32,274 bases of DNA from contig JAEZIQ010000060.1 of assembly GCA_023436605.1 (NCBI GenBank), positions 1 to 32,274 on the forward strand. Reading direction: 5' to 3'. Made by a program: the position numbers and the translations under genes. The stretch is from Actinomycetes bacterium (lineage in GTDB: Bacteria > Actinomycetota > Thermoleophilia > Solirubrobacterales > 70-9). Shown in pieces: positions 7,294-14,938 of the stretch. Position 1 is the stretch's first letter, and the number at the start of each line of letters is the position of its first letter. The notes beneath the pieces are model-generated. The model was not told the origin of the DNA, did not search any database, and was given only the letters and a program-made list of their open reading frames with translations.

Positions 7294-7959
7294 GTGTCCG
7301 CTTCGCCCCGGACAACCGCCGCCGAAGTCGCCGAGGCCGCCCGGATCATTTCCGGGGCGGGTCTCGTCGAGGGCTTCGGTCATGTTTCCGCCCGGGACGG
7401 TGACGGCTTCCTGATCACCGCGACCCTGCCCCTCGGCGCGGCGACTGCCGACCAGGTTCACCGGGTCGACGCGGCCGGGAAGGCCACCGAAGGCGCAGAA
7501 AACGTGCCGCTGGAAGCCCCGATGCACGCGGCGATATACGCGGCACGCAGCGATGTGAACGCGATCTGCCGTACCCACTCACCGGCCGCCGTGCGGGCCG
7601 GAGTGCTGGGTGAAGTTCCGCCGCTCACCCATGGGCTTGGGGGACTTGCCGGTGATGTGAAGCTCTCCGGGAGGACCGACCTGGTCACCGACCAGGCGGC
7701 CGGAGAAGAGATAGCAGAAGACCTGGGCAATGCGAATTGCCTGCTGATCCGCGGGAACGGATCGATCGCGACCGGGCAGAGCCTGGCCGAAGCGGTCGTG
7801 CGGGCCCGCTACCTGGAGGAGAGGTGCCTGGTCAGTGAGGGGATTGATCCCGCAGACGGCTGGAGGGCCGAGCTGCTGGAACCCCGATCCAGGTGGTTCG
7901 AAAAGGAAACGACCCGGGCCTGGGCCTGGTTGAGATGGAGGTATCGAGGAGAAAGCTAG
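7294..7959 (+). CDS. Class II aldolase/adducin-like protein with altered metal site
   Basis: The GTG at 7294 begins immediately after the previous stop. The 221-residue product has the class II aldolase/adducin layout: GHVSAR (29-34), an acidic block ending PLEAPMHAAIYAARSDVNAI (72-91), THSPAA (94-99) and the region LLIRGNGSIATG (150-161). In fuculose-phosphate aldolase-type enzymes the zinc is held by HxH and by the histidine of an NHG motif. Here those places read R93-T-H95 and G154-N155-G156, so two of three zinc ligands are replaced, while the general acid/base E74 seems present. The protein may therefore use another mechanism (lyase, decarboxylase or hydratase-like) or have lost catalysis. 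Its position suggests cleavage of a carbon skeleton freed by the earlier hydrolases. Confidence 0.82.
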   Translation: MSASPRTTAAEVAEAARIISGAGLVEGFGHVSARDGDGFLITATLPLGAATADQVHRVDAAGKATEGAENVPLEAPMHAAIYAARSDVNAICRTHSPAAVRAGVLGEVPPLTHGLGGLAGDVKLSGRTDLVTDQAAGEEIAEDLGNANCLLIRGNGSIATGQSLAEAVVRARYLEERCLVSEGIDPADGWRAELLEPRSRWFEKETTRAWAWLRWRYRGES

Positions 7960-8033
7960 GCCACCGTGGTGAGCCCTGCCGGCAACGGACTCCGGAAGGG
8001 TGTTTTCAAACTGACTAACAAGAGAGAGGGTTA

Positions 8034-9071
8034 ATGAGTCTCACAAGCAGTTGGAAAAAGTTCATGTTGCTACTCGCCGCAACGATGGCGCTCGCCGTCG
8101 GCGTGGCGGCCTGCGGTTCCAGTGACGACGACAGCAGTGATTCGGGTGATTCGGGAGACACCGCTGCCAAGGTCCAGGATGCAACTCTGGTCCTCGACTT
8201 CGTTCCGGGCGCGGTCCACGCCGGCATCTACGAAGCTGTCGAAAAGGGCTACTACGAGGACAACGGGATCAACCTCGAAATCATCGAGCCGACCTCGACC
8301 GCCGACACGCTGAAGTTGATCGACGCCGGCAAGGCCGAGTTCGGAATCGCTGACGGCATCGACCTCGCGACCCAGATCGCCGACGGGCGTGCCGCCCAGG
8401 GCATCATGGCGATCGCCCAGCGCCCCCCGGGTGGTCTGATCACCCTCGAGGAAGAAGGCATCACCGATCCCAAGCAGCTCGAAGGTGAGACTGTCGGTGT
8501 GACCGGTGTCCCGTCCGATACCGCGATCCTCAACACCGTGATGAACGATGCCGGCGGCAGCGCCGACAACGTCAACGTGGTCACGATCGGATTCAACGGC
8601 GTCCAGTCGCTGGAGTCCGGCAAGGTCAAGGCGTTCACCGGGTTCATCCCCGCGGACGGCGTCCAGATCGAGGCCGACGGCTACAAGACGAAGAATTTCC
8701 CGCTCGATGAGAACGGTGGACCTTCGTACCCGGGCCTGGTCGTCTTCTCGACCGAGTCCAAGATCGGTGAGGACCCCGACCTAATGCAGGGCTTCGTCAG
8801 CGCCACGGTCAAGGGTTACCAGGACGCGCTGAACGATCCGGCGGCCGCGATCGACTCCCTGATCTCCCAGACCCAGGGCATCGACAAGCAGCTGGCGACC
8901 GACTCGTTTGACGCCTGGATCCCGCTGTTCGGACCGGCCGACACTTTCGGTCAGTTCAACGAGGGTGATCTGGAGTCGCTGTCCACCTTCATGGTTGACA
9001 ACGAGCTGGCCAGTGAGCCGATTTCACCGGACCGGTACGCGACTACCGAGTTCACCCAGCCCAACGAGTAA
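8034..9071 (+). CDS. ABC transporter substrate-binding lipoprotein, NMT1/THI5 (SsuA/ThiY) type
   Basis: This 345-residue exported protein begins with K8-K9, a hydrophobic signal (residues 10-26) and a lipobox ending VAAC with C27 as lipidation site. An Asp/Ser-rich linker follows (about 29-43). The mature part matches the NMT1/THI5-like binding-protein family: LDFVPGAVHAGIYEAVEKGYY (about 53-73) and FGIADG (about 103-108). Relatives bind sulfonates, taurine or thiamin pyrimidine precursors, so a small polar nitrogenous ring is a reasonable ligand. The ATG at 8034 follows AGAGAGGG. The 74 bases upstream of the gene hold no clear promoter, though transport genes in operons often gain extra initiation. 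ATPase and permease genes follow directly. Confidence 0.92.
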   Translation: MSLTSSWKKFMLLLAATMALAVGVAACGSSDDDSSDSGDSGDTAAKVQDATLVLDFVPGAVHAGIYEAVEKGYYEDNGINLEIIEPTSTADTLKLIDAGKAEFGIADGIDLATQIADGRAAQGIMAIAQRPPGGLITLEEEGITDPKQLEGETVGVTGVPSDTAILNTVMNDAGGSADNVNVVTIGFNGVQSLESGKVKAFTGFIPADGVQIEADGYKTKNFPLDENGGPSYPGLVVFSTESKIGEDPDLMQGFVSATVKGYQDALNDPAAAIDSLISQTQGIDKQLATDSFDAWIPLFGPADTFGQFNEGDLESLSTFMVDNELASEPISPDRYATTEFTQPNE

Positions 9072-9102
9072 CCCGCAGTACCGAAGCAAGGAGGAGTGAG
9101 AG

Positions 9103-9927
9103 TTGCCAGCTAGTTCGAAACTCAGGATCGAAGGTCTTTCGAAGACCTATAGAGGCGCCGGTGGAGGCGAAAATGTCACTGCCCTCAGGGATGTCGGCAT
9201 CGAAATAGGTGCCGGCGAGTTCGTCTCGATCGTGGGTCCCTCGGGCTGTGGCAAGTCGACCCTCTTCAACATCATCGCCGGGCTGATCCGGCCGTCGAGC
9301 GGCAAAGTGCTGCTCGACGGCCAGCAGCCCGACGAGTTGCTCGGCTCGGTCGGATACATGCCCCAGCGTGACTGCCTGATGCCCTGGCGGACCGTACTCG
9401 ACAACACCACGCTCGGCCTCGAGCTGAACGGCGTCCGCAAGAAGGAAGCCCACAAGAAGGCTCTGGCCGAGTTCGAGCGGTTCGGCCTGGCCGGCTTCGA
9501 GAAGCATTGGCCGGCCAAGCTCTCCGGTGGCATGAAGCAGAGGGCGGCGCTGCTCAGGACTTTCCTGGCCGGTCGCGACGTGATGCTGCTCGACGAGCCC
9601 TTCGGAGCGCTCGACGCCCTGACCCGCGCCAACATGCAGGAGTGGCTGCTGGACGTCTGGCAGGAAGACCGCAAGACCATTCTTTTCGTGACCCATGACG
9701 TCGAGGAGGCGATCTACCTCTCGGACCGGGTCTATGTGATGTCTGGCCGGCCCGGACGCGTCTCCCTTTGCGTGGAGGTCGAACTCGACCGTCCCCGCAA
9801 GGCCGAGATCACCATGTCACCGGAGTTCCTTCTGCTCAAGCAGAAGCTCCTCCGTCCGCTCGAGGAAGCGGCAGCAGGCGGTGGCGTCTTCATCGATGAC
9901 CGGCCGACCCTGGAGGAACAGATCTGA
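9103..9927 (+). CDS. ABC transporter ATPase, SsuB/ThiZ type
   Basis: The TTG at 9103 is chosen because AAGGAGGAG lies eight bases upstream and the protein start (PASSKLRIEGLSK) aligns with the family. The 274-residue ATPase has Walker A GPSGCGKST (45-53), Q-loop Q88, signature LSGGMKQR (140-147), Walker B ending DE164-165 and switch H198. It energises import through the permease encoded next (stop and start overlap by one base, TGATG). The tail after about residue 215 resembles nitrate/sulfonate/taurine-type ATPases. Confidence 0.95.
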   Translation: MPASSKLRIEGLSKTYRGAGGGENVTALRDVGIEIGAGEFVSIVGPSGCGKSTLFNIIAGLIRPSSGKVLLDGQQPDELLGSVGYMPQRDCLMPWRTVLDNTTLGLELNGVRKKEAHKKALAEFERFGLAGFEKHWPAKLSGGMKQRAALLRTFLAGRDVMLLDEPFGALDALTRANMQEWLLDVWQEDRKTILFVTHDVEEAIYLSDRVYVMSGRPGRVSLCVEVELDRPRKAEITMSPEFLLLKQKLLRPLEEAAAGGGVFIDDRPTLEEQI

Positions 9928-10751
9928 TGTTCGCAAGAGGAACCAAAGCCCGCCGCGTCGCTGCGGCGGTGCTGCCCCCACTGCTTTTCGCCATCGTCGT
10001 GCTCGGCGCGTGGCAGCTCTACACGGTCATCGGGGATATCAAGGAGTCAACCCTGCCGCCGCCCTCGGCGATCGCCGAGGCGCTCTGGAACGAGCGCTCG
10101 ATGCTGCTCGAGAACGCCTGGGTCACGATCAAGGAGATCCTGCTCGGCTTCGTGGCGGCGATCCTGCTCGGGGTCGGGCTGGCGGTGCTGATCCGGAGCT
10201 CCCGCACGATCGAACGGGCCGTCTATCCCTGGCTCGTGGTCTCACAGATGGTGCCGATCCCGGCGATCGCCCCGCTCCTGATCATCTGGTTCGGGTTCGA
10301 GATGCAGCCGAAGATCATCGTGATCATGCTGGTCAGCTTCTTCCCGATTGCGGTCAACACGATCGACGGTCTGCGGGCGGCCGAGCCCGAACTGCTCAAC
10401 CTGCTCAAGACCCTCAAGGCAAACGCCTGGCAGCGTTTCCGCAAGGCCCAGTTGCCGGCGGCCCTGCCGTTCCTGTTCTCCGGCCTGAAAGTTGCTGCGG
10501 CCCTCTCGGTGATCGGTGCGGTCTTCGCCGAATGGGTCGGTGCCTCGGAAGGTCTCGGCTACCTGATCCTGGTCCTCAACAACCAGACCGCGACCACGGA
10601 GATGTTCGCCGTGATCGTCACCCTGGCCTCGATCGGCATCGCCCTCTTCCTGATCGTGACCCTGCTCGAGCGGCTGCTCCTGCCCTGGTACTACGAGTCC
10701 CGTGAGACCGAGGGCGAAGGCCTCCACCTCGAAGTCGAGGAAAAGGCATGA
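9927..10751 (+). CDS. ABC transporter permease, SsuC/ThiX type
   Basis: This 274-residue inner-membrane protein of the binding-protein-dependent transport family has about six hydrophobic segments (near 13-33, 68-88, 103-123, 127-145, 190-212 and 230-255). The cytoplasmic EAA loop that contacts the ATPase is visible at about 150-195 (PELLNLLKTLKANAWQRF, then PAALPFLFSGLKVA). It starts at ATG 9927 overlapping the ATPase stop and itself overlaps the next gene by four bases (ATGA). With a single permease gene the transporter is probably a homodimer. Substrate specificity cannot be read from it. Confidence 0.95.
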   Translation: MFARGTKARRVAAAVLPPLLFAIVVLGAWQLYTVIGDIKESTLPPPSAIAEALWNERSMLLENAWVTIKEILLGFVAAILLGVGLAVLIRSSRTIERAVYPWLVVSQMVPIPAIAPLLIIWFGFEMQPKIIVIMLVSFFPIAVNTIDGLRAAEPELLNLLKTLKANAWQRFRKAQLPAALPFLFSGLKVAAALSVIGAVFAEWVGASEGLGYLILVLNNQTATTEMFAVIVTLASIGIALFLIVTLLERLLLPWYYESRETEGEGLHLEVEEKA

Positions 10752-12142
10752 GCACCGCTCCCGAAACCACGATCGTGCGTGGCGCCTGGGCCCTGACCAT
10801 GGGTCCGGGCGGGGCGATCCGCGAAGGCGCGGTTGCCTTCGACGGGTCCGGCGCGATCACCGCGGTCGGCAAGGCCGAGGAGCTGATCGCGGCCAATCCG
10901 GGCGCCGAGGTGGTCGGTGACGGCAACGGCATCGTCCTGCCGGGCTTCATCAACGCGCACACCCACCTGACCGAGGGTCTGATCACCGGCATGGGGGAGA
11001 CCGCGGTGCTCTGGGAATGGTTCGAGCGTGTGGTCAACCCCTCCGGGATCCAGATCACCCGCGACGAAGTCGCGCTCGGTACCCGCATCAAAGCGGTCGA
11101 GATGCTCGAGTCGGGTATCACCACGGTCAACGACATGTGCTGCCACCGCAACCTCGGCTCGCTCGCCTCACTCGGTGCCGTCGACGGCCTTTCCGCGATG
11201 GGCATGCGGGGCGTGGTCAGCTTTGGGGCCGAAGACATGTATGACGGGGCGCCCCCGGCCGATGTCTTCATGACCGAGCATGAAGCCCTCGCCGATCGCA
11301 TCGCTCCAGAGGAGCTGATCGATTTCCGGATCGGGGTCGGCACCGTGCTGGGGATGAGTGACGCGCTGTTCGAGGCCACGGTCGCCGCTGCCGGCGAACA
11401 CGGCTGGGCGGTCCACACCCACCTGGCCGAAGTTCGCGAGGAGGTGACCGAGTCGACCCTGCTGCACGGTGGCTCGACGATCCAGCACGCCGAACGCACC
11501 GGGCTGCTCGATCACGAGGTGATCGCCGGGCACTGCATCTGGTGCTCGGAAACCGATATCGGGCTGCTCGCCTCGAAGGACGTTGCGGTTGCCCACAACC
11601 CGGTCGCCAACATGATCCTCGCCTCCGGGGTCTGCCCGGTACCGCGGCTCCTCCGGGAAGGGGTGCGGATCGGGATCGGTACCGACGGCGCGGCCAGCAA
11701 CGACTCGCAGGACATGTTCGGTGCGATCAAGTCGGCCGCCCTGCTTCAGAAGGTCCACCATCTGCAGGCCGTCGCGATGACCGCGCCGCAGGTCATGGAG
11801 ATGGCGACGATCGGTGGGGCAAAGGCGATTGGCAAGGAAAAGGAGATCGGCAGTCTCGAAGTCGGCAAACGGGCCGACGTGGTGTTGCTTGACGGCAACG
11901 GACCCGAGCTGGCCGTGCTCCACGATCCCTTCCAACAGATTGTGTACGGCGCTACTCCGCGCAGCGTCTCCGAGGTCTGGGTTGACGGGAAGCTCCGGGT
12001 CACCGGATCCGAGACCGTCGGCGTCGACCGGACGGCACTAGCCAGTGAAGCCCGGGAATCCGCCCGGGACCTGGCGATTCGCGGTGACATGAAGGGCGAG
12101 TCGGCATACGCTGGCCCGCTCGATTTCGAAGAAGGGAAGTAA
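10748..12142 (+). CDS. AtzA/TrzA-type amidohydrolase (deaminase/chlorohydrolase family)
   Basis: This 464-residue protein of amidohydrolase subtype III has a mononuclear metal site: HxH at H71/H73 (INAHTHLTEGL), H223/H225 with E228 (VHTHLAE), H262 (AGHCIWC) and D313 (IGTDGAASND). All key residues are present. The family includes triazine hydrolases, guanine and S-adenosylhomocysteine deaminases, 8-oxoguanine deaminase and related enzymes that remove an amino group or halide from a ring carbon. It starts at ATG 10748, overlapping the permease stop, so it is probably translated with the transporter and acts early on the imported compound. The exact substrate is unknown. Confidence 0.9.
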   Translation: MSTAPETTIVRGAWALTMGPGGAIREGAVAFDGSGAITAVGKAEELIAANPGAEVVGDGNGIVLPGFINAHTHLTEGLITGMGETAVLWEWFERVVNPSGIQITRDEVALGTRIKAVEMLESGITTVNDMCCHRNLGSLASLGAVDGLSAMGMRGVVSFGAEDMYDGAPPADVFMTEHEALADRIAPEELIDFRIGVGTVLGMSDALFEATVAAAGEHGWAVHTHLAEVREEVTESTLLHGGSTIQHAERTGLLDHEVIAGHCIWCSETDIGLLASKDVAVAHNPVANMILASGVCPVPRLLREGVRIGIGTDGAASNDSQDMFGAIKSAALLQKVHHLQAVAMTAPQVMEMATIGGAKAIGKEKEIGSLEVGKRADVVLLDGNGPELAVLHDPFQQIVYGATPRSVSEVWVDGKLRVTGSETVGVDRTALASEARESARDLAIRGDMKGESAYAGPLDFEEGK

Positions 12143-12145
12143 GCG

Positions 12146-13780
12146 ATGTCCGAAACCAGCGACGTCGTCCTGATCGGGGGCGGCCATAACGGGCTGGTCT
12201 GCGGCTCCTACCTGGCCCGGGCCGGTCTCTCCGTGACCGTTCTCGAGTCGTCCCATACTCCCGGGGGCTGCATCTACACCGAAGACCAGCCCTCCGGAAA
12301 CCGGCTCGAGCTCGGCGCCTACGAGCACGGCGGGATCCGCGGCAGCGGGGTCGCCGATGACCTCGAACTGGAATCGAAGTACGGCCTGGTCTTCCACGAG
12401 CGCGACGAGTTTCTGTTCGCTCCCTGTGACGACGGCACCGGGCTTCCTTTCTGGAACTCGCTTGACCGCACGGTCGAAGCCCTGGGCGAGCTGCTCGGGG
12501 CCGAGGAGGCGGAGCGCTACCGCGCTTTCTCCAAGTGGTCGACCGCGGCGATGGGGGTACTCGGCCAGACCGAGAACGGCCCTCCGCCCAGCCTCCGCTC
12601 ACTCGCGTCGATCGCTGACCTGACCCTCGGCGCCGAGGGCGCCCGGCTGATGCAGGCCCTGTTCGCGCCGGCGACCGCGGTGACCGAGGCCGCGCTCGAG
12701 GACGATCGTCTGAGGGGTCCGCTCGATCACTGGGCCGCCCACTCGCAGCAGCCTCCGCAGGCGCCGGGGACCGGCGCCGGTGCGCTCTTTCTGGCTGCCT
12801 CCCACGGTTCGCCGGCCAGCCGACCGGCCGGTGGTTCGCGTGGCACGATCGAGGCGCTGGTGCGCTGCCTCGAGGACGCCGGCGGCAAACTGGTGGTCGA
12901 CGCGCCAGCCGAGAAGGTCGAGACCTCCGGTGGCCGCGCCACCGCGGTGATCGCCGCCGGCCAGCGCTACGAAGCCAGCAAGGCCGTGGTCTCGGCGATC
13001 GATGCCCGGCGTCTCTTTCTCGGTCTGATGGACGAGAGCCAGCTCCCGGCCTCGCTTCTGGCCGAGGTCCGCCGCATCCACTTTTCCCAGCACAACGTCT
13101 CCGAGCTGAAGGTCGACGCTGTGATCAATGAAGTGCCGAAGGTGAACGGACCGGATGGCATGGAGAAGGCCTTCATGCTTTCCGCCAACACCGGCACAGA
13201 CATCGCCCGGGCGTTCTCGAGCCTCGGGCTGGGTGAGCTGCCGGAGCGGCCGCCGGTGATGATCGCCTTCCCCTCGACCCTGGAGTCCGGCTGGGCGCCG
13301 GAGGGTCAGGGCGTGGTCTGGCTTTCGACCTTCGTGCCCTGGACCCCGGCCCAGGGCCAGTGGGACCAGGCCCTGCTCGAGGAGGCCGCCGATCTGACCT
13401 GGAAGACGGCCGAAAAGGCCCTCGGCTGGGAGATGACCCCGGTCGAGAAGAAGCTGACTGGCCCACTCGAATGGGTCGAACGGCACGGCAACCCTGGCGC
13501 GAACCCCAACCACATCGAGATGAGTATCGACCAGCTGATGGCGATGCGGCCCTCGGTCAATCTCTCCGGATACGAGACCCCCATCAACGGTCTCTTCCTG
13601 ACCGGGGCCGGCACTCACCCCGGCGGCGGAATCACCGGCATGCCCGGTCGAAACGCCGCCGGGGTTATTCTCGAAAAGCTCGGGCTTTCGCGGCGCAAGC
13701 GCGGCGAGAAACTCCGTGCCCAGGCCGCATTGATGAAGGACGCCCTTCGGGCCACCAGAGAATTGAGGAAGAACGCATGA
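12146..13780 (+). CDS. FAD-dependent oxidoreductase, phytoene desaturase-like (CrtI/PYROXD2 type)
   Basis: This 544-residue flavoprotein begins with an FAD-binding dinucleotide fold: GGGHNG at 11-16 and the acidic end of strand 2 (VTVLE, about 29-34). The family C-terminal FAD motif is GLFLTGAGTHPGGG followed by TGMPGRNAA (about 486-508). It is closest to the CrtI-like group that contains PYROXD2 and many uncharacterised bacterial proteins, rather than to true carotenoid desaturases. It begins three bases after the deaminase stop and overlaps the methyltransferase start by four bases. In this operon it may dehydrogenate or oxidise a ring or C-N bond. No carotenoid biosynthesis genes are nearby. 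Confidence 0.88.
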   Translation: MSETSDVVLIGGGHNGLVCGSYLARAGLSVTVLESSHTPGGCIYTEDQPSGNRLELGAYEHGGIRGSGVADDLELESKYGLVFHERDEFLFAPCDDGTGLPFWNSLDRTVEALGELLGAEEAERYRAFSKWSTAAMGVLGQTENGPPPSLRSLASIADLTLGAEGARLMQALFAPATAVTEAALEDDRLRGPLDHWAAHSQQPPQAPGTGAGALFLAASHGSPASRPAGGSRGTIEALVRCLEDAGGKLVVDAPAEKVETSGGRATAVIAAGQRYEASKAVVSAIDARRLFLGLMDESQLPASLLAEVRRIHFSQHNVSELKVDAVINEVPKVNGPDGMEKAFMLSANTGTDIARAFSSLGLGELPERPPVMIAFPSTLESGWAPEGQGVVWLSTFVPWTPAQGQWDQALLEEAADLTWKTAEKALGWEMTPVEKKLTGPLEWVERHGNPGANPNHIEMSIDQLMAMRPSVNLSGYETPINGLFLTGAGTHPGGGITGMPGRNAAGVILEKLGLSRRKRGEKLRAQAALMKDALRATRELRKNA

Positions 13781-14787
13781 GCGGAGTACAGAAGAGCGGC
13801 CAGGCCGGTGATGTCTATGAGGTTGCGGCCCAGTTCACCTCCTACCAGGAGTCGGCCCTGATCGGGACCGCGGTCGAGGTTGGCCTGCCCAACCTGCTCT
13901 ACGGCTCCCCCCACAACCTGGAGGGAATCACCGCCGCGCTCGGCACCGACCCGCGCGGCACGATGGGCCTGCTCTCCGGGCTGGTCACCTTCGGCCTGGT
14001 CGAACGGGACGGCGAAACTTTCAAACTGACCCCCAACGGCGAGCTGCTGGCCGACGATCACCCTGACTCGATCGCGATGATCTCTCGCAAGGAGTGGTTC
14101 TTCTACAAGCTCTGGGCGAAAATGCCGGAGGCGGTGAGGACCGGCCGCACGCAGACCGGCGCCTGGCGCGACCGGCTCGAGAACGATCCCGATCAGGCCC
14201 ACGACTTCCTCCGGGCGCTCGACGACCTCTGCCGACTTTACGGTGGCGACCTGCCGGAGCTGGCCGGTCTCGAGTCGGGCGGACGCCTGCTCGACGTCGG
14301 CGGGGGCGCCGGGTCGCATGCCGCGAACCTGGTCGCTGCGGTCGATGGTCTCGAGGCGACCGTGCTCGATTTGCCGGGAGCGGAACCGGTGCTGCGGGAA
14401 CGACACCCGGAACTGGCCTTTGTCGCCGGTGACATCGACGATCCCCGCTTCGGCCGCCCCGAGGGCGAGGAGTGGGACTACATCCTGGTCTCGAACATCC
14501 TGCATGACCATCCGGCCGATGAGAACCAGCGAATCGTCAGCGAAGCCGCGAACCTGCTCGCTCCGGGCGGCTCGCTGGTGATCTATGAATGGGTGATCGA
14601 CGAGGGTCGAACCTCACCGCCCGGCGTCGCCTCTTTCACCCCGATGATGGTGATCGAGAACGAAGGCGGCTGGACCTGGACCGAAAACGAGATCGGCGAG
14701 TGGATTCGTGCCGCCGGCCTCGAACCGGCCCCGGTCAGCAAGGGCCCCGGCCCGATCGCGGTAATCAAGGCAACACGCCCGGCTTAA
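13777..14787 (+). CDS. SAM-dependent O-methyltransferase, plant-OMT/CrtF-like
   Basis: Starting at ATG 13777 (ATGA overlap, GAGGAAG upstream) the product has 336 residues. A winged-helix dimerisation domain (about 15-95) precedes a class I methyltransferase fold: glycine-rich motif LLDVGGGAGSH (171-181), acidic D198 after strand 2, D219, and the candidate catalytic histidine H243 in NILHDHP. This is the O-methyltransferase family 2 architecture (hydroxyneurosporene or small-molecule OMTs). It is the last gene of the operon, and its stop codon lies inside the left arm of the terminal palindrome. A methylation step in degradation is unexpected; it could modify an intermediate or belong to a biosynthetic branch. 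Confidence 0.88.
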   Translation: MSGVQKSGQAGDVYEVAAQFTSYQESALIGTAVEVGLPNLLYGSPHNLEGITAALGTDPRGTMGLLSGLVTFGLVERDGETFKLTPNGELLADDHPDSIAMISRKEWFFYKLWAKMPEAVRTGRTQTGAWRDRLENDPDQAHDFLRALDDLCRLYGGDLPELAGLESGGRLLDVGGGAGSHAANLVAAVDGLEATVLDLPGAEPVLRERHPELAFVAGDIDDPRFGRPEGEEWDYILVSNILHDHPADENQRIVSEAANLLAPGGSLVIYEWVIDEGRTSPPGVASFTPMMVIENEGGWTWTENEIGEWIRAAGLEPAPVSKGPGPIAVIKATRPA

Positions 14788-14938
14788 CTTCAGTCGCGCC
14801 GGTCTTTGCCGGCGCTCCAGATCAAACCCGCCCCTAGCACCCGAAGACAGTGCCCCTCCCATCTACCTGTTGGTTCGAGTGGGAGGGGCGGGTTCTTATG
14901 GGAGGGCCGGCAAAGGCCGGCCCGACTGCAGTTAAGCC
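14781..14938. repeat. 158-bp nested palindrome between convergent genes
   Basis: Bases 14781-14813 are the inverted complement of 14906-14938 with three mismatches in 33. Each arm is also a hairpin: GCGCCGG/CCGGCGC (14796-14815) and GGGCCGGC/GCCGGCCC (14904-14923). The centre holds two competing stems: 14825-14835 with 14884-14894 (11 bp) and 14852-14861 with 14880-14889 (10 bp), which share right-arm bases 14884-14889. The element fits exactly between two convergent stop codons. It may be a bidirectional terminator, a REP/MITE-type mobile repeat, or both. No target-site duplication is evident. Confidence 0.75.

Noticed and set aside
7960..8033. Possible third IclR operator before the ABC transporter genes
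   Set aside because: TTTTCAAACTGACT resembles only one half-site loosely and lacks the GAAC/GTTC arrangement.
12599..13618. Long minus-strand frame opposite the FAD oxidoreductase gene
   Set aside because: Composition-driven antisense frame; no ribosome site or domain seen.
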